Assembly: GCA_014058405.1 (NCBI GenBank) | Contig: CP047423.1 | Span: 620,001 to 684,000, forward strand | Length of the DNA: 64,000 nt | Reading direction: 5' to 3' | Source of the DNA: Candidatus Nitrospira kreftii | GTDB lineage: Bacteria > Nitrospirota > Nitrospiria > Nitrospirales > Nitrospiraceae | Shown here: one piece after another, positions 7,682 to 16,437 of the stretch | Numbering within the stretch: position 1 is the first letter of the stretch | Layout of the letters: each line of letters begins with the position of its first letter | Made by a program: the position numbers and the translations under genes | Notes under the pieces: generated by a model | Database searches by the model: none | Seen by the model: the letters and a program-made list of their open reading frames with translations, nothing else | Told to the model about the DNA's origin: nothing

Positions 7682-9544
7682 GTGGATTCTCTGACTCGAC
7701 AGCTCAAAGAACGATTCGGGTTTGCGACGTTTCGCCCCGGCCAAGAGGACGTTATTCACGCCGTGTTGGCGGGACGCGATGCCATGGCGGTCATGCCGAC
7801 AGGGCAGGGGAAATCGCTCTGCTATCAATTGCCGGCGACTCTGTTACCCGGACTCACGCTGGTGATTTCTCCGCTTATCGCCCTGATGCAGGACCAAGTG
7901 TCGGCCATGAAGCAGCGGAAAATTGCGGCGGCGGCATTTCATTCCGGTCTCACTGGGCTGGAAAAGAACCGGGTGATGCAGGATCTCCATCACCGGCGAG
8001 TTCAACTTCTCTATCTGGCGCCGGAGCGGATGCAACACGATGGATTTCTGCAGCTTTTGCGTTCTCTCTGGGTATCGCTGCTGGTTGTGGACGAAGCGCA
8101 CTGTATTTCCCAGTGGGGGCATGATTTCAGGCCGGATTTTCTCAAGATCGGCCGCTTGCGCCAGGAACTTACGAATCCACCTTGCCTGGCGCTGACGGCC
8201 ACGGCCACCGCTCGTGTGCAAACGGATCTGTGCCAGCGGCTATCACTTCGCGATCCCTTTCGACTCGTCGCTGGGTTTCGTCGGGCCAACCTCGCTCTCT
8301 CCGTTCATCTCTCTCAGTCTCGCCAGGATAAGCTGTCGACGCTGGGACGCTTGGTTCGTGAGACGCAGAAGGGGACAATCCTCGTCTATTGTGCTACTCG
8401 CCGAGCCGTGGAGGAGGTGGCTGCATGGTTGGGACAGGCTTACCCCTCGGTCGGCTATTACCATGCCGGTCTTTCAGATGAAGAACGACGGATAGTCCAC
8501 GAGGAATTTCGCCGAGGAACGGTGCGAATTCTGGCCGCGACCAATGCCTTCGGCATGGGCATCGATAAGGCGGACGTTCGTTTGGTCGTCCATTTTGACA
8601 TCCCAGGAAGTCTAGAGGCCTATTATCAGGAGGTGGGGCGTGCCGGTCGCGATGGACGGCTTGCGGCGTGCGCGTTGCTGTTCCATGAACGCGATGTGGC
8701 CACGCAGGAATACTTTATTGAGCAGGCATCAAAAGATCCTGAGGGCACCGATCGCGCGGAGCGAATGAAGACGCTTCTTCAAGAAATGTTGGGGTATGTC
8801 TCAACGTCGACCTGTCGGCAGCTCGCGATTCTTGAGTATTTCAGCGATGACGCCGAACGGGCGTTGGGCCCTTGCGGGTTGTGTGATCGCTGTGTCACGC
8901 CGGTCAGACAGGCGACCCGGGCGGCCTCTCAGGAGACCACCGTTTCCGCGCGAGATGTGCTGGAAACGGTCTCCTGGTGTATGGGGCGCTTCGGCTTGAA
9001 TCGAGTTGTTGATATCCTTCGTGGAAGCCGCTCAAAAGCGCTGCTGGCCTGCGGTGCGGAGGAGTGCCCGACCTACGGAATCTGTCGTACACAGTCGAAA
9101 CCGTCTGTCATTGCGGGAGTGAAGGTCCTTATCGACTCAGGGTATCTTCGGGTTGAAGGCTCTGAGTATCCCACGCTTGATGTGACGAGCAAAGGACGAG
9201 AGGTTCTGCAAGGGCTTTGCTCCGTAGCCATGGGACAAGCGGCGGACTATCTGTCCAGTGCGTCGGTGATGAAACCCCGTCACTCATCAACTGTCCTGGC
9301 TGGTGTCCCTGCGGCTATGCCGCCTGATCGACAACTTGTTGAAAGACTCAGACAACTTCGCTCGCAATTGGCCGAGGAAGAGGGCGTGGCGCCCTTCCTC
9401 ATTTTCCATGACAAAACGTTGAAGGCGATCGCCGGGTACAAACCAGGGACGACGGCGGCTCTGTTAGAGATTCCCGGGATCGGCGAGATGAAAGCTGAAC
9501 GATACGGACGGCGGGTGTTGGCTGTGGTCAATGATGATCAATAA
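7682..9544 (+). CDS. recQ: ATP-dependent DNA helicase RecQ
   Basis: Superfamily 2 3'-to-5' helicase (about 620 aa) acting in recombination and restart of stalled forks. Visible motifs: FATFRPGQ (motif 0), MPTGQGKSLCYQ (Walker A), VVDEAHCISQWGHDFRPDF (DEAH box and RecQ-specific loop), LTATAT, and TNAFGMGIDKADVR with YYQEVGRAGRDG (motifs V-VI). A zinc-binding RQC segment ends in CGLCDRC, followed by a winged-helix part and a C-terminal HRDC domain (from about 575, with helix-hairpin-like IPGIGEMKAERYG). A TTG at 7607 would extend the frame, but the added residues are not RecQ-like and overlap a candidate promoter, so GTG 7682 is chosen. Neighbours suggest a single-gene unit. Confidence 0.95.
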   Translation: MDSLTRQLKERFGFATFRPGQEDVIHAVLAGRDAMAVMPTGQGKSLCYQLPATLLPGLTLVISPLIALMQDQVSAMKQRKIAAAAFHSGLTGLEKNRVMQDLHHRRVQLLYLAPERMQHDGFLQLLRSLWVSLLVVDEAHCISQWGHDFRPDFLKIGRLRQELTNPPCLALTATATARVQTDLCQRLSLRDPFRLVAGFRRANLALSVHLSQSRQDKLSTLGRLVRETQKGTILVYCATRRAVEEVAAWLGQAYPSVGYYHAGLSDEERRIVHEEFRRGTVRILAATNAFGMGIDKADVRLVVHFDIPGSLEAYYQEVGRAGRDGRLAACALLFHERDVATQEYFIEQASKDPEGTDRAERMKTLLQEMLGYVSTSTCRQLAILEYFSDDAERALGPCGLCDRCVTPVRQATRAASQETTVSARDVLETVSWCMGRFGLNRVVDILRGSRSKALLACGAEECPTYGICRTQSKPSVIAGVKVLIDSGYLRVEGSEYPTLDVTSKGREVLQGLCSVAMGQAADYLSSASVMKPRHSSTVLAGVPAAMPPDRQLVERLRQLRSQLAEEEGVAPFLIFHDKTLKAIAGYKPGTTAALLEIPGIGEMKAERYGRRVLAVVNDDQ

Positions 9545-9746
9545 CCATCAGTGCGACTGGTAGTCGGCGGTCGACGCTCAGCTCGCAATTTGAGAATCCA
9601 TGAGGAAGAACAGGTAGGAGGGCGTCGCGGTCTGCCGGATTCAAACGGAGCTCGATTCGTGGGCGATACCCCGTTGCGCGTTCGGTACGACTGGACGAAC
9701 GGGGAGCTAACCGCTATGAGACGAGGAAGGAGTAGGGCACACCCCG

Positions 9747-9968
9747 CTATGCTGCTTGAGCTGGTCGAGCGAGCGGTTGCGCCGTACGCGACATGCGCCT
9801 TCCGGTTCTCCGAACTTCGTGCATCATCCGATTATATTGGATCAAGGGGTCTTCGATATTGCCGCATGCCACACATCGCAGGCCGCTCATCCACATCGGC
9901 ACATAGCTTTCTTGCATGTCCAGCAAATGATCCCTGACCATTAATCCACTGCAGCGCGCGCATTTCAT
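9747..9968 (-). CDS. Small zinc-ribbon protein
   Basis: Protein of 73 aa with two CxxC knuckles (MKCARC at the start, LRCVACGN around residues 31-37), forming a zinc ribbon, then a basic tail with MSRTAQPL. Similar one-domain zinc-ribbon proteins are common in Nitrospira-type genomes, function unknown; nucleic-acid or protein binding is a guess. AGGAGGG precedes the ATG at ideal spacing, so the gene is probably real despite its size. It converges with recQ. A perfect 7-bp palindrome (CGAGCAG-CT-CTGCTCG, 9993-10008) lies just upstream. Confidence 0.72.
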   Translation of the reverse strand: MKCARCSGLMVRDHLLDMQESYVPMWMSGLRCVACGNIEDPLIQYNRMMHEVRRTGRRMSRTAQPLARPAQAA

Positions 9969-10345
9969 GGGAGTCCCTCCTTGGTATTCAGTCGAGCAGC
10001 TCTGCTCGTCCTCATGATTTACCGGTTTCTATACGCAATGATGATGCCAAGGATGACGCTGGTCCGTTACCGCCGAAGATGCTTGAGCGGTGCGGCGTAG
10101 GTGGCTTCCTGAGGTCCGATCTCTGGCTACCGCCGCATGGATTCAGTGCCGAACGTATCGAGAGTGATACGCCCGATGAGACAAAACGATACAGGTCTAG
10201 AAATAGAGACCCAACCTTGCATGGCAGGGAATGAAAGGGTCTGGAACATGTCATTGACGGAATCGCTTAAGGCCCCGATAATGCGCCGAATCGTGGTACG
10301 GAGGGTAACATCCATTGCGAACTTCGGGAACGTAACTGACCATCG
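9969..10345. other. Intergenic region
   Basis: 377 bases between the divergent zinc-ribbon and DUF2868 genes. It holds a perfect palindrome at 9993-10008 and otherwise only short open frames without family signatures. No RNA gene was recognised. Confidence 0.4.
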
Positions 10346-11845
10346 ATGACACTTGCTCAACTTGCCAAGGTGCTGCTGGTTCAGGCCTGCGAAGAACATG
10401 ATTCTGACCACAAGTTTATTTTGCGATATGAACGGGAATGGCCTCGTCATGGAAGGTCCGATCTTAAAGGTGACACGGCCACGGAAGATCCTGCCCGCGC
10501 TGGGGAGGCTTCGGTCTACGATCGGGCTGAGCACATCTCCGATCGACTGATTCAGAAACATCCTGCGCTCACTTCGGCTTTCGCCGTCCTGCGAATCAAG
10601 ACGCCGATCACGCCGCTCATCGGCTGTGCTTTGGTAGGGGGCTTCCTCGCCGATCCCATAGGCCCTGCGGGCCAGATTAACCTCCTGAATTTTCCCCTCC
10701 TCACGCTCCTGCTTTGGAATGGGGTCGCCTACCTCGGGTTGCTCTACAACATGATCGTACCTCGACCGTCACGAGATCGGCCCCAGCCAGGCCTGTCGGG
10801 ACTGGTGGAATGGCTCTTGGAACTCAGCGTGAAGGGACGGCTCAGCCGACTTCGGTCTGATCGCGCACAGAGTTCCGACGAACAGCGATGGATTGCAGCG
10901 TCCCTTGCGACGTACGCCGCACGCCTGCTCCACAGCGGCCGTGAATTGTTGATCACCCATGCCCGCAGCCTGCTCCACGTGGCAGCGGCAGCGCTGGCGA
11001 TCGGCGTGATCGCGGGGCTCTACCTGCGTGGTTTCAGTTTTCTGTACAAGGCGGGATGGGACAGCACGTTCATGGACGCTGAGGGAGTCTACGCCTTTCT
11101 CTCCATTCTCTTCGCGCCGGCGAGTTGGTTTTTGGGGACTCCGGTGCCCGGCGTAGAAGCCATCGCTGACCTGCAAGGCACAGCCAGGGCCAATGCGGCG
11201 ATCTGGATTCATTTCTGGGCGATGACGACGCTACTATTCATTGTTCTGCCGAGAACCCTGCTGGCTGCGGCTGCCTGGAAGCGTAAGTCTCGTCTGGCCG
11301 CCGATATACAGCTGCCGAGCAACGAGCCGTATTTCCGACGCCTCCTGAATCCCTATCGAGGAAAAGGCCTGATTGTGGAGGTGTTTGCCTATAGTCATCG
11401 CGTAAAGGAGGCCGACGATCGGCTTCTGGCATTCCTCAGCAACGCCTTCGGCGTTCTGGCGGATATCCACATGGGGAGCTCAGTCCAGTACGGCGAACCC
11501 CCTCCACACTTTCCGACAGATTCCGATCGAGGTCTCTGTGCTGTGGTCCTGTTCAACGTGGCCCAGGCTCCCGAGGAAACACACAGCGAATTTTTGGAGG
11601 AGCTGAAAACCACGATCCGAGGCAGAGGCCGGCCGAACATGCTGCTGGTCCTATTGGATTGCGAAGGCTATTCACAGATCAACCATGAGAAGAGGGTGAG
11701 GGAACGGTGCCAGGCCTGGACTATGCTGGCGAAAGAGTGCGGACTCCAGGCGCTGAAATACCGAGACCCTTCCGGACCACCGGATGGGGAACTGCAGGCC
11801 TTGCCCGATTGTTTGTGGCCCGGTGATTATCGAGGAACACAATGA
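10346..11845 (+). CDS. DUF2868 membrane protein
   Basis: Integral membrane protein (499 aa) matching DUF2868. Hydrophobic segments lie near residues 90-110, 112-135, 210-235 and 290-315. A soluble C-terminal part (from about 330) has a Rossmann-like start (GLIVEVFAYSHR) and a segment LLVLLDCEGYSQ. The family is found with a DUF3482 GTPase, as here: the next gene starts within its last codon (ATGA overlap at 11842-11845). The pair probably forms a membrane-associated GTPase complex of unknown role. No strong ribosome-binding site was seen before the chosen ATG. Confidence 0.82.
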   Translation: MTLAQLAKVLLVQACEEHDSDHKFILRYEREWPRHGRSDLKGDTATEDPARAGEASVYDRAEHISDRLIQKHPALTSAFAVLRIKTPITPLIGCALVGGFLADPIGPAGQINLLNFPLLTLLLWNGVAYLGLLYNMIVPRPSRDRPQPGLSGLVEWLLELSVKGRLSRLRSDRAQSSDEQRWIAASLATYAARLLHSGRELLITHARSLLHVAAAALAIGVIAGLYLRGFSFLYKAGWDSTFMDAEGVYAFLSILFAPASWFLGTPVPGVEAIADLQGTARANAAIWIHFWAMTTLLFIVLPRTLLAAAAWKRKSRLAADIQLPSNEPYFRRLLNPYRGKGLIVEVFAYSHRVKEADDRLLAFLSNAFGVLADIHMGSSVQYGEPPPHFPTDSDRGLCAVVLFNVAQAPEETHSEFLEELKTTIRGRGRPNMLLVLLDCEGYSQINHEKRVRERCQAWTMLAKECGLQALKYRDPSGPPDGELQALPDCLWPGDYRGTQ

Positions 11846-13314
11846 GTGTCGAAAAATCGCAGATTGCTCTCTCCTTGATTTCTCATACGAATATCGGGAA
11901 GACCACTCTCGCTAGAACGTTGCTCCGAAAGGATATCGGTCTCGTCGCCGATCGAGCCCATGTCACGCTCGAGAATCAAAAGTACACCGTGCTGGAAACG
12001 GAGGCAGGGGAGTCTTTGCAGCTGTGGGATACGCCCGGCTTTCCCAACTGTCAAAAGATCCTCTCGCGGTTACAGGGGGCCAAGAATCCGATCGTCCGGA
12101 TAGTGACCGAGGTGTGGGATCGCCTTCGTGATCGGCCGTCCTGGTGTGCCCAACAGGCGGTGTTGAATGTCCAGCAAGAGGCGGACGTCGTACTCTATCT
12201 CGTGAATGCAACCGAAGAACCGAGCATGGCCGGGTATATCGCGCCGGAAATGCAATTACTCGAATGGATCGGCAAACCCGTCATCGTCCTGCTGAATCAA
12301 ACCGGCCCTCCCAAAGACCGCCAAGATCAGGAACGCCTGGAGCAACCTTGGAAGGACTACTTTGCTCGGTATGGCTTCGTCAGGGGTGTGCACAGTCTCG
12401 ATGCGTTCAGCCGTTGCTGGGTCCAGGAAGGCATTCTGTTTGAGACCATTCAATCGGTGCTCCCTTCGGACGACCGTCAACGTATGACACGATTGTTTGC
12501 CGTGTGGGAGAAAGCGAATCTGACCGTATTCCACTCGGCGATGGAGCAATGGGCCGTGCTCGTGTCGCGTGCCGCGAAATCTCGAGTGATGACCAAGGGG
12601 GATGGCTCGTCGATGGAGGTGCAGAAACAACAGGCGGTCGATCGTCTCTTGAAGGACTTGGTAAACGAGGTTGGGGCGACGACCAAAGCGGTCATTGCTC
12701 TACATGGCTTAGATGGAGATGCGATTGGCGCGATCCAGGCCAGAATGGAACACGTCGAAGTACAACGAGGCGGGCAGAGCTGGGGCGAAGCGACTCTTAG
12801 CGGGACGGCTATCGGGGGGATCGGTGGAGCCTTGACCAGTGGGGCCTATGCCGGGCTTCATCTGGATGCGGCGACGGGTGGGGTCAGCATGGGTCTGTTC
12901 ACAGTTGCTGGGGCTGTGGTGGGAGGCGCCCTCGGCTTTCTCGGAGGAGAAGCCTGGGCGGAACGGCAGGCAGGCCACCAGCAGACTCCAGTTATGTGGT
13001 CGGATGACTATCTGAATCTGTTGGTCCAAGATGTGATCATCCGGTATCTGGCTATCGCCCACTTCGGCCGAGGCCAGGGGCAGTATGTGGCGGATCCCGA
13101 AGACCCCAGGTTCTGGATCGACAAGGTGAAAACTCTGGTTTCGAGACAGCATATCTCCTTGCACGAGCAATGGGCATGTTTGCGGGAGCAAGACCTCATG
13201 CCCCGAACAGATGAGAAACCCAAACAACTCATGGCGTTGTTGACATCCATCACGCTCGAACTACTCTGGAACACATATCCAGCTTCCAAACGATTTCTGA
13301 ACCGCCAGACATGA
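11842..13314 (+). CDS. GTPase with DUF3482 domain
   Basis: TRAFAC-type GTPase (490 aa). The P-loop region is SHTNIGKTTLART (14-26), in which the first glycine of GxxxxGKT is histidine-shifted. The G3 motif is WDTPGF and the G4-like motif LLNQTG replaces NKxD. From about residue 225 the DUF3482 part follows, including a glycine/alanine-rich hairpin of two hydrophobic segments (about 310-375), probably membrane-inserting, as in glycine-zipper proteins. Translationally coupled to the DUF2868 gene. Substrate and pathway are unknown for the family. Confidence 0.85.
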   Translation: MSVEKSQIALSLISHTNIGKTTLARTLLRKDIGLVADRAHVTLENQKYTVLETEAGESLQLWDTPGFPNCQKILSRLQGAKNPIVRIVTEVWDRLRDRPSWCAQQAVLNVQQEADVVLYLVNATEEPSMAGYIAPEMQLLEWIGKPVIVLLNQTGPPKDRQDQERLEQPWKDYFARYGFVRGVHSLDAFSRCWVQEGILFETIQSVLPSDDRQRMTRLFAVWEKANLTVFHSAMEQWAVLVSRAAKSRVMTKGDGSSMEVQKQQAVDRLLKDLVNEVGATTKAVIALHGLDGDAIGAIQARMEHVEVQRGGQSWGEATLSGTAIGGIGGALTSGAYAGLHLDAATGGVSMGLFTVAGAVVGGALGFLGGEAWAERQAGHQQTPVMWSDDYLNLLVQDVIIRYLAIAHFGRGQGQYVADPEDPRFWIDKVKTLVSRQHISLHEQWACLREQDLMPRTDEKPKQLMALLTSITLELLWNTYPASKRFLNRQT

Positions 13315-13386
13315 GACGACGGTCCGCTTATCTGACGCTCGCCCTCGGTTGACAGGCATCTGACTCACACACGAGAATCAATTTTT

Positions 13387-14631
13387 ATGTCATCGAAAGA
13401 GATCCAGATGGTTGGCCAATCAGCCGCAGCGGAGCAACAAGATCACGATGAACCGACCTTCCCCCGCTATACAGGGCCGGCATTCTTGTCGTACGGATTC
13501 CGACCATTCTTCCTCGGTGCATCATTGTTTACCGGTTTGGCCATCCTTGCCTGGGTTGCCTTGTTTGTAGGCAGGGTGTCAGTGGACTTTCTCTATCCTC
13601 CACGCGAGTGGCATGTCCATGAGATGTTGTTTGGGTATTTGCCTGCCTTGATAGCAGGATTTTTATTGACCGCCATGCCTAATTGGACGGACCGGATGCC
13701 GCTGAGAGGGGCGCCATTGCTGGCAATGTTTCTACTGTGGGTAGCAGGACGACTGCTCGTGGCGGTGCCTTTGGCCGGAGCCTCCGTTGCCGCGGTTGTC
13801 GATGGAGCGTTTTTGGTTTTCCTGGCCACCTATGTCTGGCGAGAAATTATGGCGGCAGGGAGCTGGGATCGAGCGCCGATTGGAATTCTGGTGAGTCTCT
13901 ATGCGGTCACAAACATTCTGTTTCATCTGTCAGCACTACGAGGTATGCCCACAGACCTTCCCGAGCGGCTTGCCTTGTCAGTGATGACACTGATGTTGAC
14001 GATCATCGGCGGGCGTCTCACGCCGACGTTTACCCGAGAGTTTCTGGCTGAACGGAACGAGACCAGTTTGCCAGAAGTCTTTACTCGGGTGGATGGCGCC
14101 CTGATCGTTTTCGTACTCATAGGCGTTCTCACATGGATTGTTCAGCCGGAGACGGTGTGGGCTGGAGTCATGTTGATTGTGGCTGGGGTGGCGAGTCTGG
14201 CGCGTCTGCTGCGTTGGGGAGGGTGGAGAACCTGGCGTGAGCCGTTAGTGCTGATCTTGCACATCGGTTACGGATGGGTAGGATTGTTTTTGGTAGCCCT
14301 CGGTGCGTCGATTCTTGGAGTCGGGTATACACCTGAAAATGCAGTTCATCTCCTGACCACCGGAGCGATGGGTACGATGACGCTGGCGGTGATGACGCGA
14401 GCGAGCCTGGGTCACACCGGACGACCTCGGCATGCCGATCGGCTGACCGTGATGATCTATCTACTGGTTAACCTTGGGGCGTTATTGAGGATCTTCATTC
14501 CGAATACCGAGATCCCTTCTACGCTTACTCATGCGATGCTCGGTCTCTCCGCAATTAGCTGGGGCGGAGCGTACCTGTTGTTTGCATTCGTCTATGGCCC
14601 GTTTCTCTTCCGTCCGAGCCTGGATGAGTAG
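13387..14631 (+). CDS. nnrS: NnrS family haem-copper membrane protein
   Basis: Polytopic membrane protein (414 aa) with about 12 hydrophobic segments. NnrS signatures: LSYGFRPFFLGASLF near the N-terminus, REWHVHEMLFGYLPALIAGF with conserved histidines, TAMPNWTD, GGRLTPTFTREF, and HLLTTGAMGTMTLAVMTRASLGHTG near the C-terminus. NnrS proteins relieve nitric-oxide stress (protection from metabolic iron blockage) and are usual in denitrifiers and nitrite oxidisers. Start chosen at the ATG after an AT-rich leader. No clear FNR/NnrR box was found upstream. Single-gene unit. Confidence 0.92.
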   Translation: MSSKEIQMVGQSAAAEQQDHDEPTFPRYTGPAFLSYGFRPFFLGASLFTGLAILAWVALFVGRVSVDFLYPPREWHVHEMLFGYLPALIAGFLLTAMPNWTDRMPLRGAPLLAMFLLWVAGRLLVAVPLAGASVAAVVDGAFLVFLATYVWREIMAAGSWDRAPIGILVSLYAVTNILFHLSALRGMPTDLPERLALSVMTLMLTIIGGRLTPTFTREFLAERNETSLPEVFTRVDGALIVFVLIGVLTWIVQPETVWAGVMLIVAGVASLARLLRWGGWRTWREPLVLILHIGYGWVGLFLVALGASILGVGYTPENAVHLLTTGAMGTMTLAVMTRASLGHTGRPRHADRLTVMIYLLVNLGALLRIFIPNTEIPSTLTHAMLGLSAISWGGAYLLFAFVYGPFLFRPSLDE

Positions 14632-14726
14632 AGGGAGGGAGAAACGATTGGCGCCCTATTGATCTGTGCGGTATGATGCGTATCTAAGAAGAAGTTGGCT
14701 CAATTATTCTTAACAACCTGAACAAA

Positions 14727-15076
14727 GGGGGCGACCGGTTTCGACGGGGGTACTGAGGTCACTGTCGCATGTCGAGCTCTCGGGAACTCGTAAAAGTCCG
14801 AGAAAACGCAACTGCCAATCAAGAACTGGCACTCGCAGCCTAATTTAGGCTGAGACGTCGTTCCATCTGAGGCCCGCGGGGGTGGAATGGCGCGATGCAG
14901 CGGGCTGGTCCAAAGTCGGTGCTCAGCGGCTGCGGACGAGAATTTTCTGGGCTAGTGGCTGTTCTAAGCCTGCCGACGGGCGTGGATGGCTGCGAAACTT
15001 AAATTGTCGGCTACACATGTAGACACAGTGCACTGACGATCTTCGGACAGGGGTTCAACTCCCCTCGCCTCCACCA
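14727..15076 (+). ncRNA. ssrA: tmRNA (ssrA)
   Basis: One-piece transfer-messenger RNA of about 350 nt that rescues stalled ribosomes. The 5' end GGGGGCG (14727-14733) pairs with CGCCTCC before the encoded ACCA at the 3' end. The hallmark GACCGGTTTCGACGGGG follows the 5' acceptor strand, and the T-arm GGTTCAACTCCCC precedes the acceptor. An internal frame encodes the proteolysis tag ending LALAA. The 3' CCA is genome-encoded. The accessory island starts directly after it, as is common for elements that integrate at ssrA. Confidence 0.97.
14802..14843 (+). other. tmRNA tag-peptide reading frame (ENATANQELALAA)
   Basis: Thirteen codons and TAA. The C-terminal ALAA is the usual ClpXP/ClpAP degron. 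The upstream context AAGTC corresponds to the usual TAGTC before the resume codon, which would make CGA (arginine, 14799-14801) the resume codon instead of the common GCN. Whether CGA or GAA is decoded first cannot be settled from sequence alone. Confidence 0.75.
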
Positions 15077-15401
15077 AACAGAGCTCGCTCGACCCGGAGC
15101 CATTTACAATGGTTCCGGGCGACGGGATAAACTTCGCCAGCGCTCCCTTGTCTTGCATGTTTCGTGTGTATCGCCCGCTCTTCATCGCCATATCGTCAAT
15201 GACCTGCTTGAACGTGTAGCTCGTCTCGATCGCTTCACGGCCTAACCGAGATTCCTCGCTCATCACGAGAACTATACCCCCAACAGTAAGTCCTCAGACT
15301 TTCTCTTCAATAGTTTTGCCTAATATTTCGGGGATCTGGAGAATTTGGCCGGTAGCGTTCTACGGTCTTTTTACCTGACAGGGTGACCTTCCATTTGTGA
15401 G
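15077..15401. other. Gene-free junction between tmRNA and the island
   Basis: Contains the hairpin after ssrA and otherwise no intact gene. A minus-strand open frame (15266 back into ssrA) runs across the tmRNA and is an artefact there; its upstream part might be debris of a lost gene. No integrase gene is present. Confidence 0.4.
15093..15119 (+). terminator. Hairpin after tmRNA
   Basis: An 11-bp stem (15093-15103 with 15109-15119, one G-T pair) around a 5-base loop, beginning 17 bases after the tmRNA CCA end. No T-run follows, so it may be a weak terminator or a processing signal. Confidence 0.4.
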
Positions 15402-15542
15402 CTATGCGGCATTTTTACCCTTGAAATACTGCTCGAGCAAATGCCGAATGAGCCACGCCGCACTCATGCCGCGTTTGCGTTCGGCGTCGGGTTTGGCTTT
15501 GAGAGACTGTTGAATCTGTATGGACATTCGCGTCATCTTCAT
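15402..15542 (-). CDS. Small ribbon-helix-helix (CopG-like) protein
   Basis: Protein of 46 aa. MTRMSIQIQQSLKAK gives the N-terminal beta strand, and GMSAAWLIRHLLEQYFKGK a second helix with the spacing of ribbon-helix-helix DNA-binding proteins such as CopG antitoxins. AGAGGTGG precedes the ATG at 15542; a second ATG (15536) is possible. No toxin gene is coupled to it. A second, unrelated ribbon-helix-helix gene lies just beyond on the opposite strand. Confidence 0.6.
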   Translation of the reverse strand: MKMTRMSIQIQQSLKAKPDAERKRGMSAAWLIRHLLEQYFKGKNAA

Positions 15543-15636
15543 AACCACCTCTTAATGACAGCGTGCTATCTTTTAACATGCATAGCATGTCAACAGGCGT
15601 TTACCATTGTTGGACACCTGTGATACCTTCCACCAC

Positions 15637-15828
15637 ATGTTGAAACCAAAAGAGCCTGTGGAGGCCGCAGGGTCATGGGTATTCCGGGATATCCCCAGAG
15701 ACCTAATGATCAAGATAAAAATTGCTGCTGCGGTTCAGAGAAAGTCCGTGAAGCAATTGCTCATTGATCTATCCCGTGAGCATATTGCGGAATTCGAAAA
15801 GAAAGGGCTGCTACCGAAGGGGAAATAG
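15637..15828 (+). CDS. Ribbon-helix-helix (Arc-like) DNA-binding protein
   Basis: Protein of 63 aa. SWVFRDIPRDLMIKIKIAAA is the beta strand and first helix, and RKSVKQLLIDLSREHIAEF the second helix of a ribbon-helix-helix fold. Likely an antitoxin-type or plasmid/phage-type small regulator. ATG 15637 is preferred to a TTG 30 bases upstream. The last codons (LLPKGK and stop) are part of a 24-base sequence repeated at 16083-16106. Confidence 0.6.
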   Translation: MLKPKEPVEAAGSWVFRDIPRDLMIKIKIAAAVQRKSVKQLLIDLSREHIAEFEKKGLLPKGK

Positions 15829-15830
15829 GA
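15807..15830 (+). repeat. Direct repeat, copy 1
   Basis: 24 bases covering the last codons of the ribbon-helix-helix gene; 21 of 24 match the copy at 16083-16106. The two copies flank the superinfection-immunity-like gene. Confidence 0.6.
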
Positions 15831-15867
15831 GCGATATCCGTACGACCTAGAATGAAGGGTGCGACCC

Positions 15868-16071
15868 ATGGACGATGATAGCCTCAGTAGTCTCTACGTC
15901 GTGGGCGCGACTTGCATCTATTTCCTTCCCGCGTTTCTCGCCCTCTGGCGAGGGCATCCCAGTTGCATCCCGATTTTGATCGTGAATCTCTTGTTAGGAT
16001 GGACCGTGATCGGCTGGGTAGGCACGTTGGTTTGGGCGTTAAAGCGCCGACAGGGAGAACACGAATCCTGA
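15868..16071 (+). CDS. Superinfection immunity-like small membrane protein
   Basis: Protein of 67 aa with two hydrophobic segments (about 9-26 and 37-57). The pattern YFLPAFLALWRGH and LNLLLGWTVIGW-like segment (here VNLLLGWTVIGWVGTLVWAL) matches the superinfection immunity protein family (phage T4 Imm type), which blocks DNA injection by related phages. Small proteins of this family also occur widely on islands without a proven role. ATG 15868 has a G-rich region just upstream; a GTG at 15859 is in frame. It is flanked by short direct repeats, suggesting a cassette. Confidence 0.7.
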   Translation: MDDDSLSSLYVVGATCIYFLPAFLALWRGHPSCIPILIVNLLLGWTVIGWVGTLVWALKRRQGEHES

Positions 16072-16082
16072 GCGCTTAAAGA

Positions 16083-16106
16083 ACTGCTGCCGAAGGGGAA
16101 ATAAGA
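16083..16106 (+). repeat. Direct repeat, copy 2
   Basis: Matches 15807-15830 at 21 of 24 bases and would again encode LLPKGK and a stop, but without an upstream gene in frame. It looks like the tail of a second ribbon-helix-helix gene or a duplication scar. Confidence 0.55.
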
Positions 16107-16433
16107 AAGCAAGGGCCGTGAAGATCGGTACTGACCAGCATTTAACGGACAGTTGACCGCGTTTGTTAAAGAGGGTAGCTTGAGTTGATAAAGGATTAGA
16201 GTGTCTATGAAGCCTTTCATAATCAAACATGGTGAGTTACAGCTCCAAGCTTCGTTGGCCGTTCCAATGTATGCGTTCCTTGATGGGCCAGCCTCTATGA
16301 TACACTCTGCACTGTTTGAAAGGTTTGCATCATTAGGCGCGAGCTTGAACGATATTAAGATCAGCTCGGGGATTCCCAACCTGAATGAACTAGGTCTTAC
16401 GTATCACCTTTTAGCTTTCAACGCCCTAGTTAA

Positions 16434-16437
16434 ACTT
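16434..16437 (+). repeat. Target-site duplication ACTT, left copy
   Basis: ACTT directly left of the IS; the second copy is at 17688-17691. A 4-bp duplication is in the range for IS3-family elements. Confidence 0.75.

Noticed and set aside
9551-9937. Plus-strand open frame of 128 codons
   Set aside because: Overlaps the well-supported zinc-ribbon gene on the minus strand and lacks protein-like composition.
14964-15266. Minus-strand open frame of 100 codons overlapping the tmRNA 3' end (contains ARGVEPLSE)
   Set aside because: Typical spurious translation across an RNA gene; the RNA assignment is far stronger.
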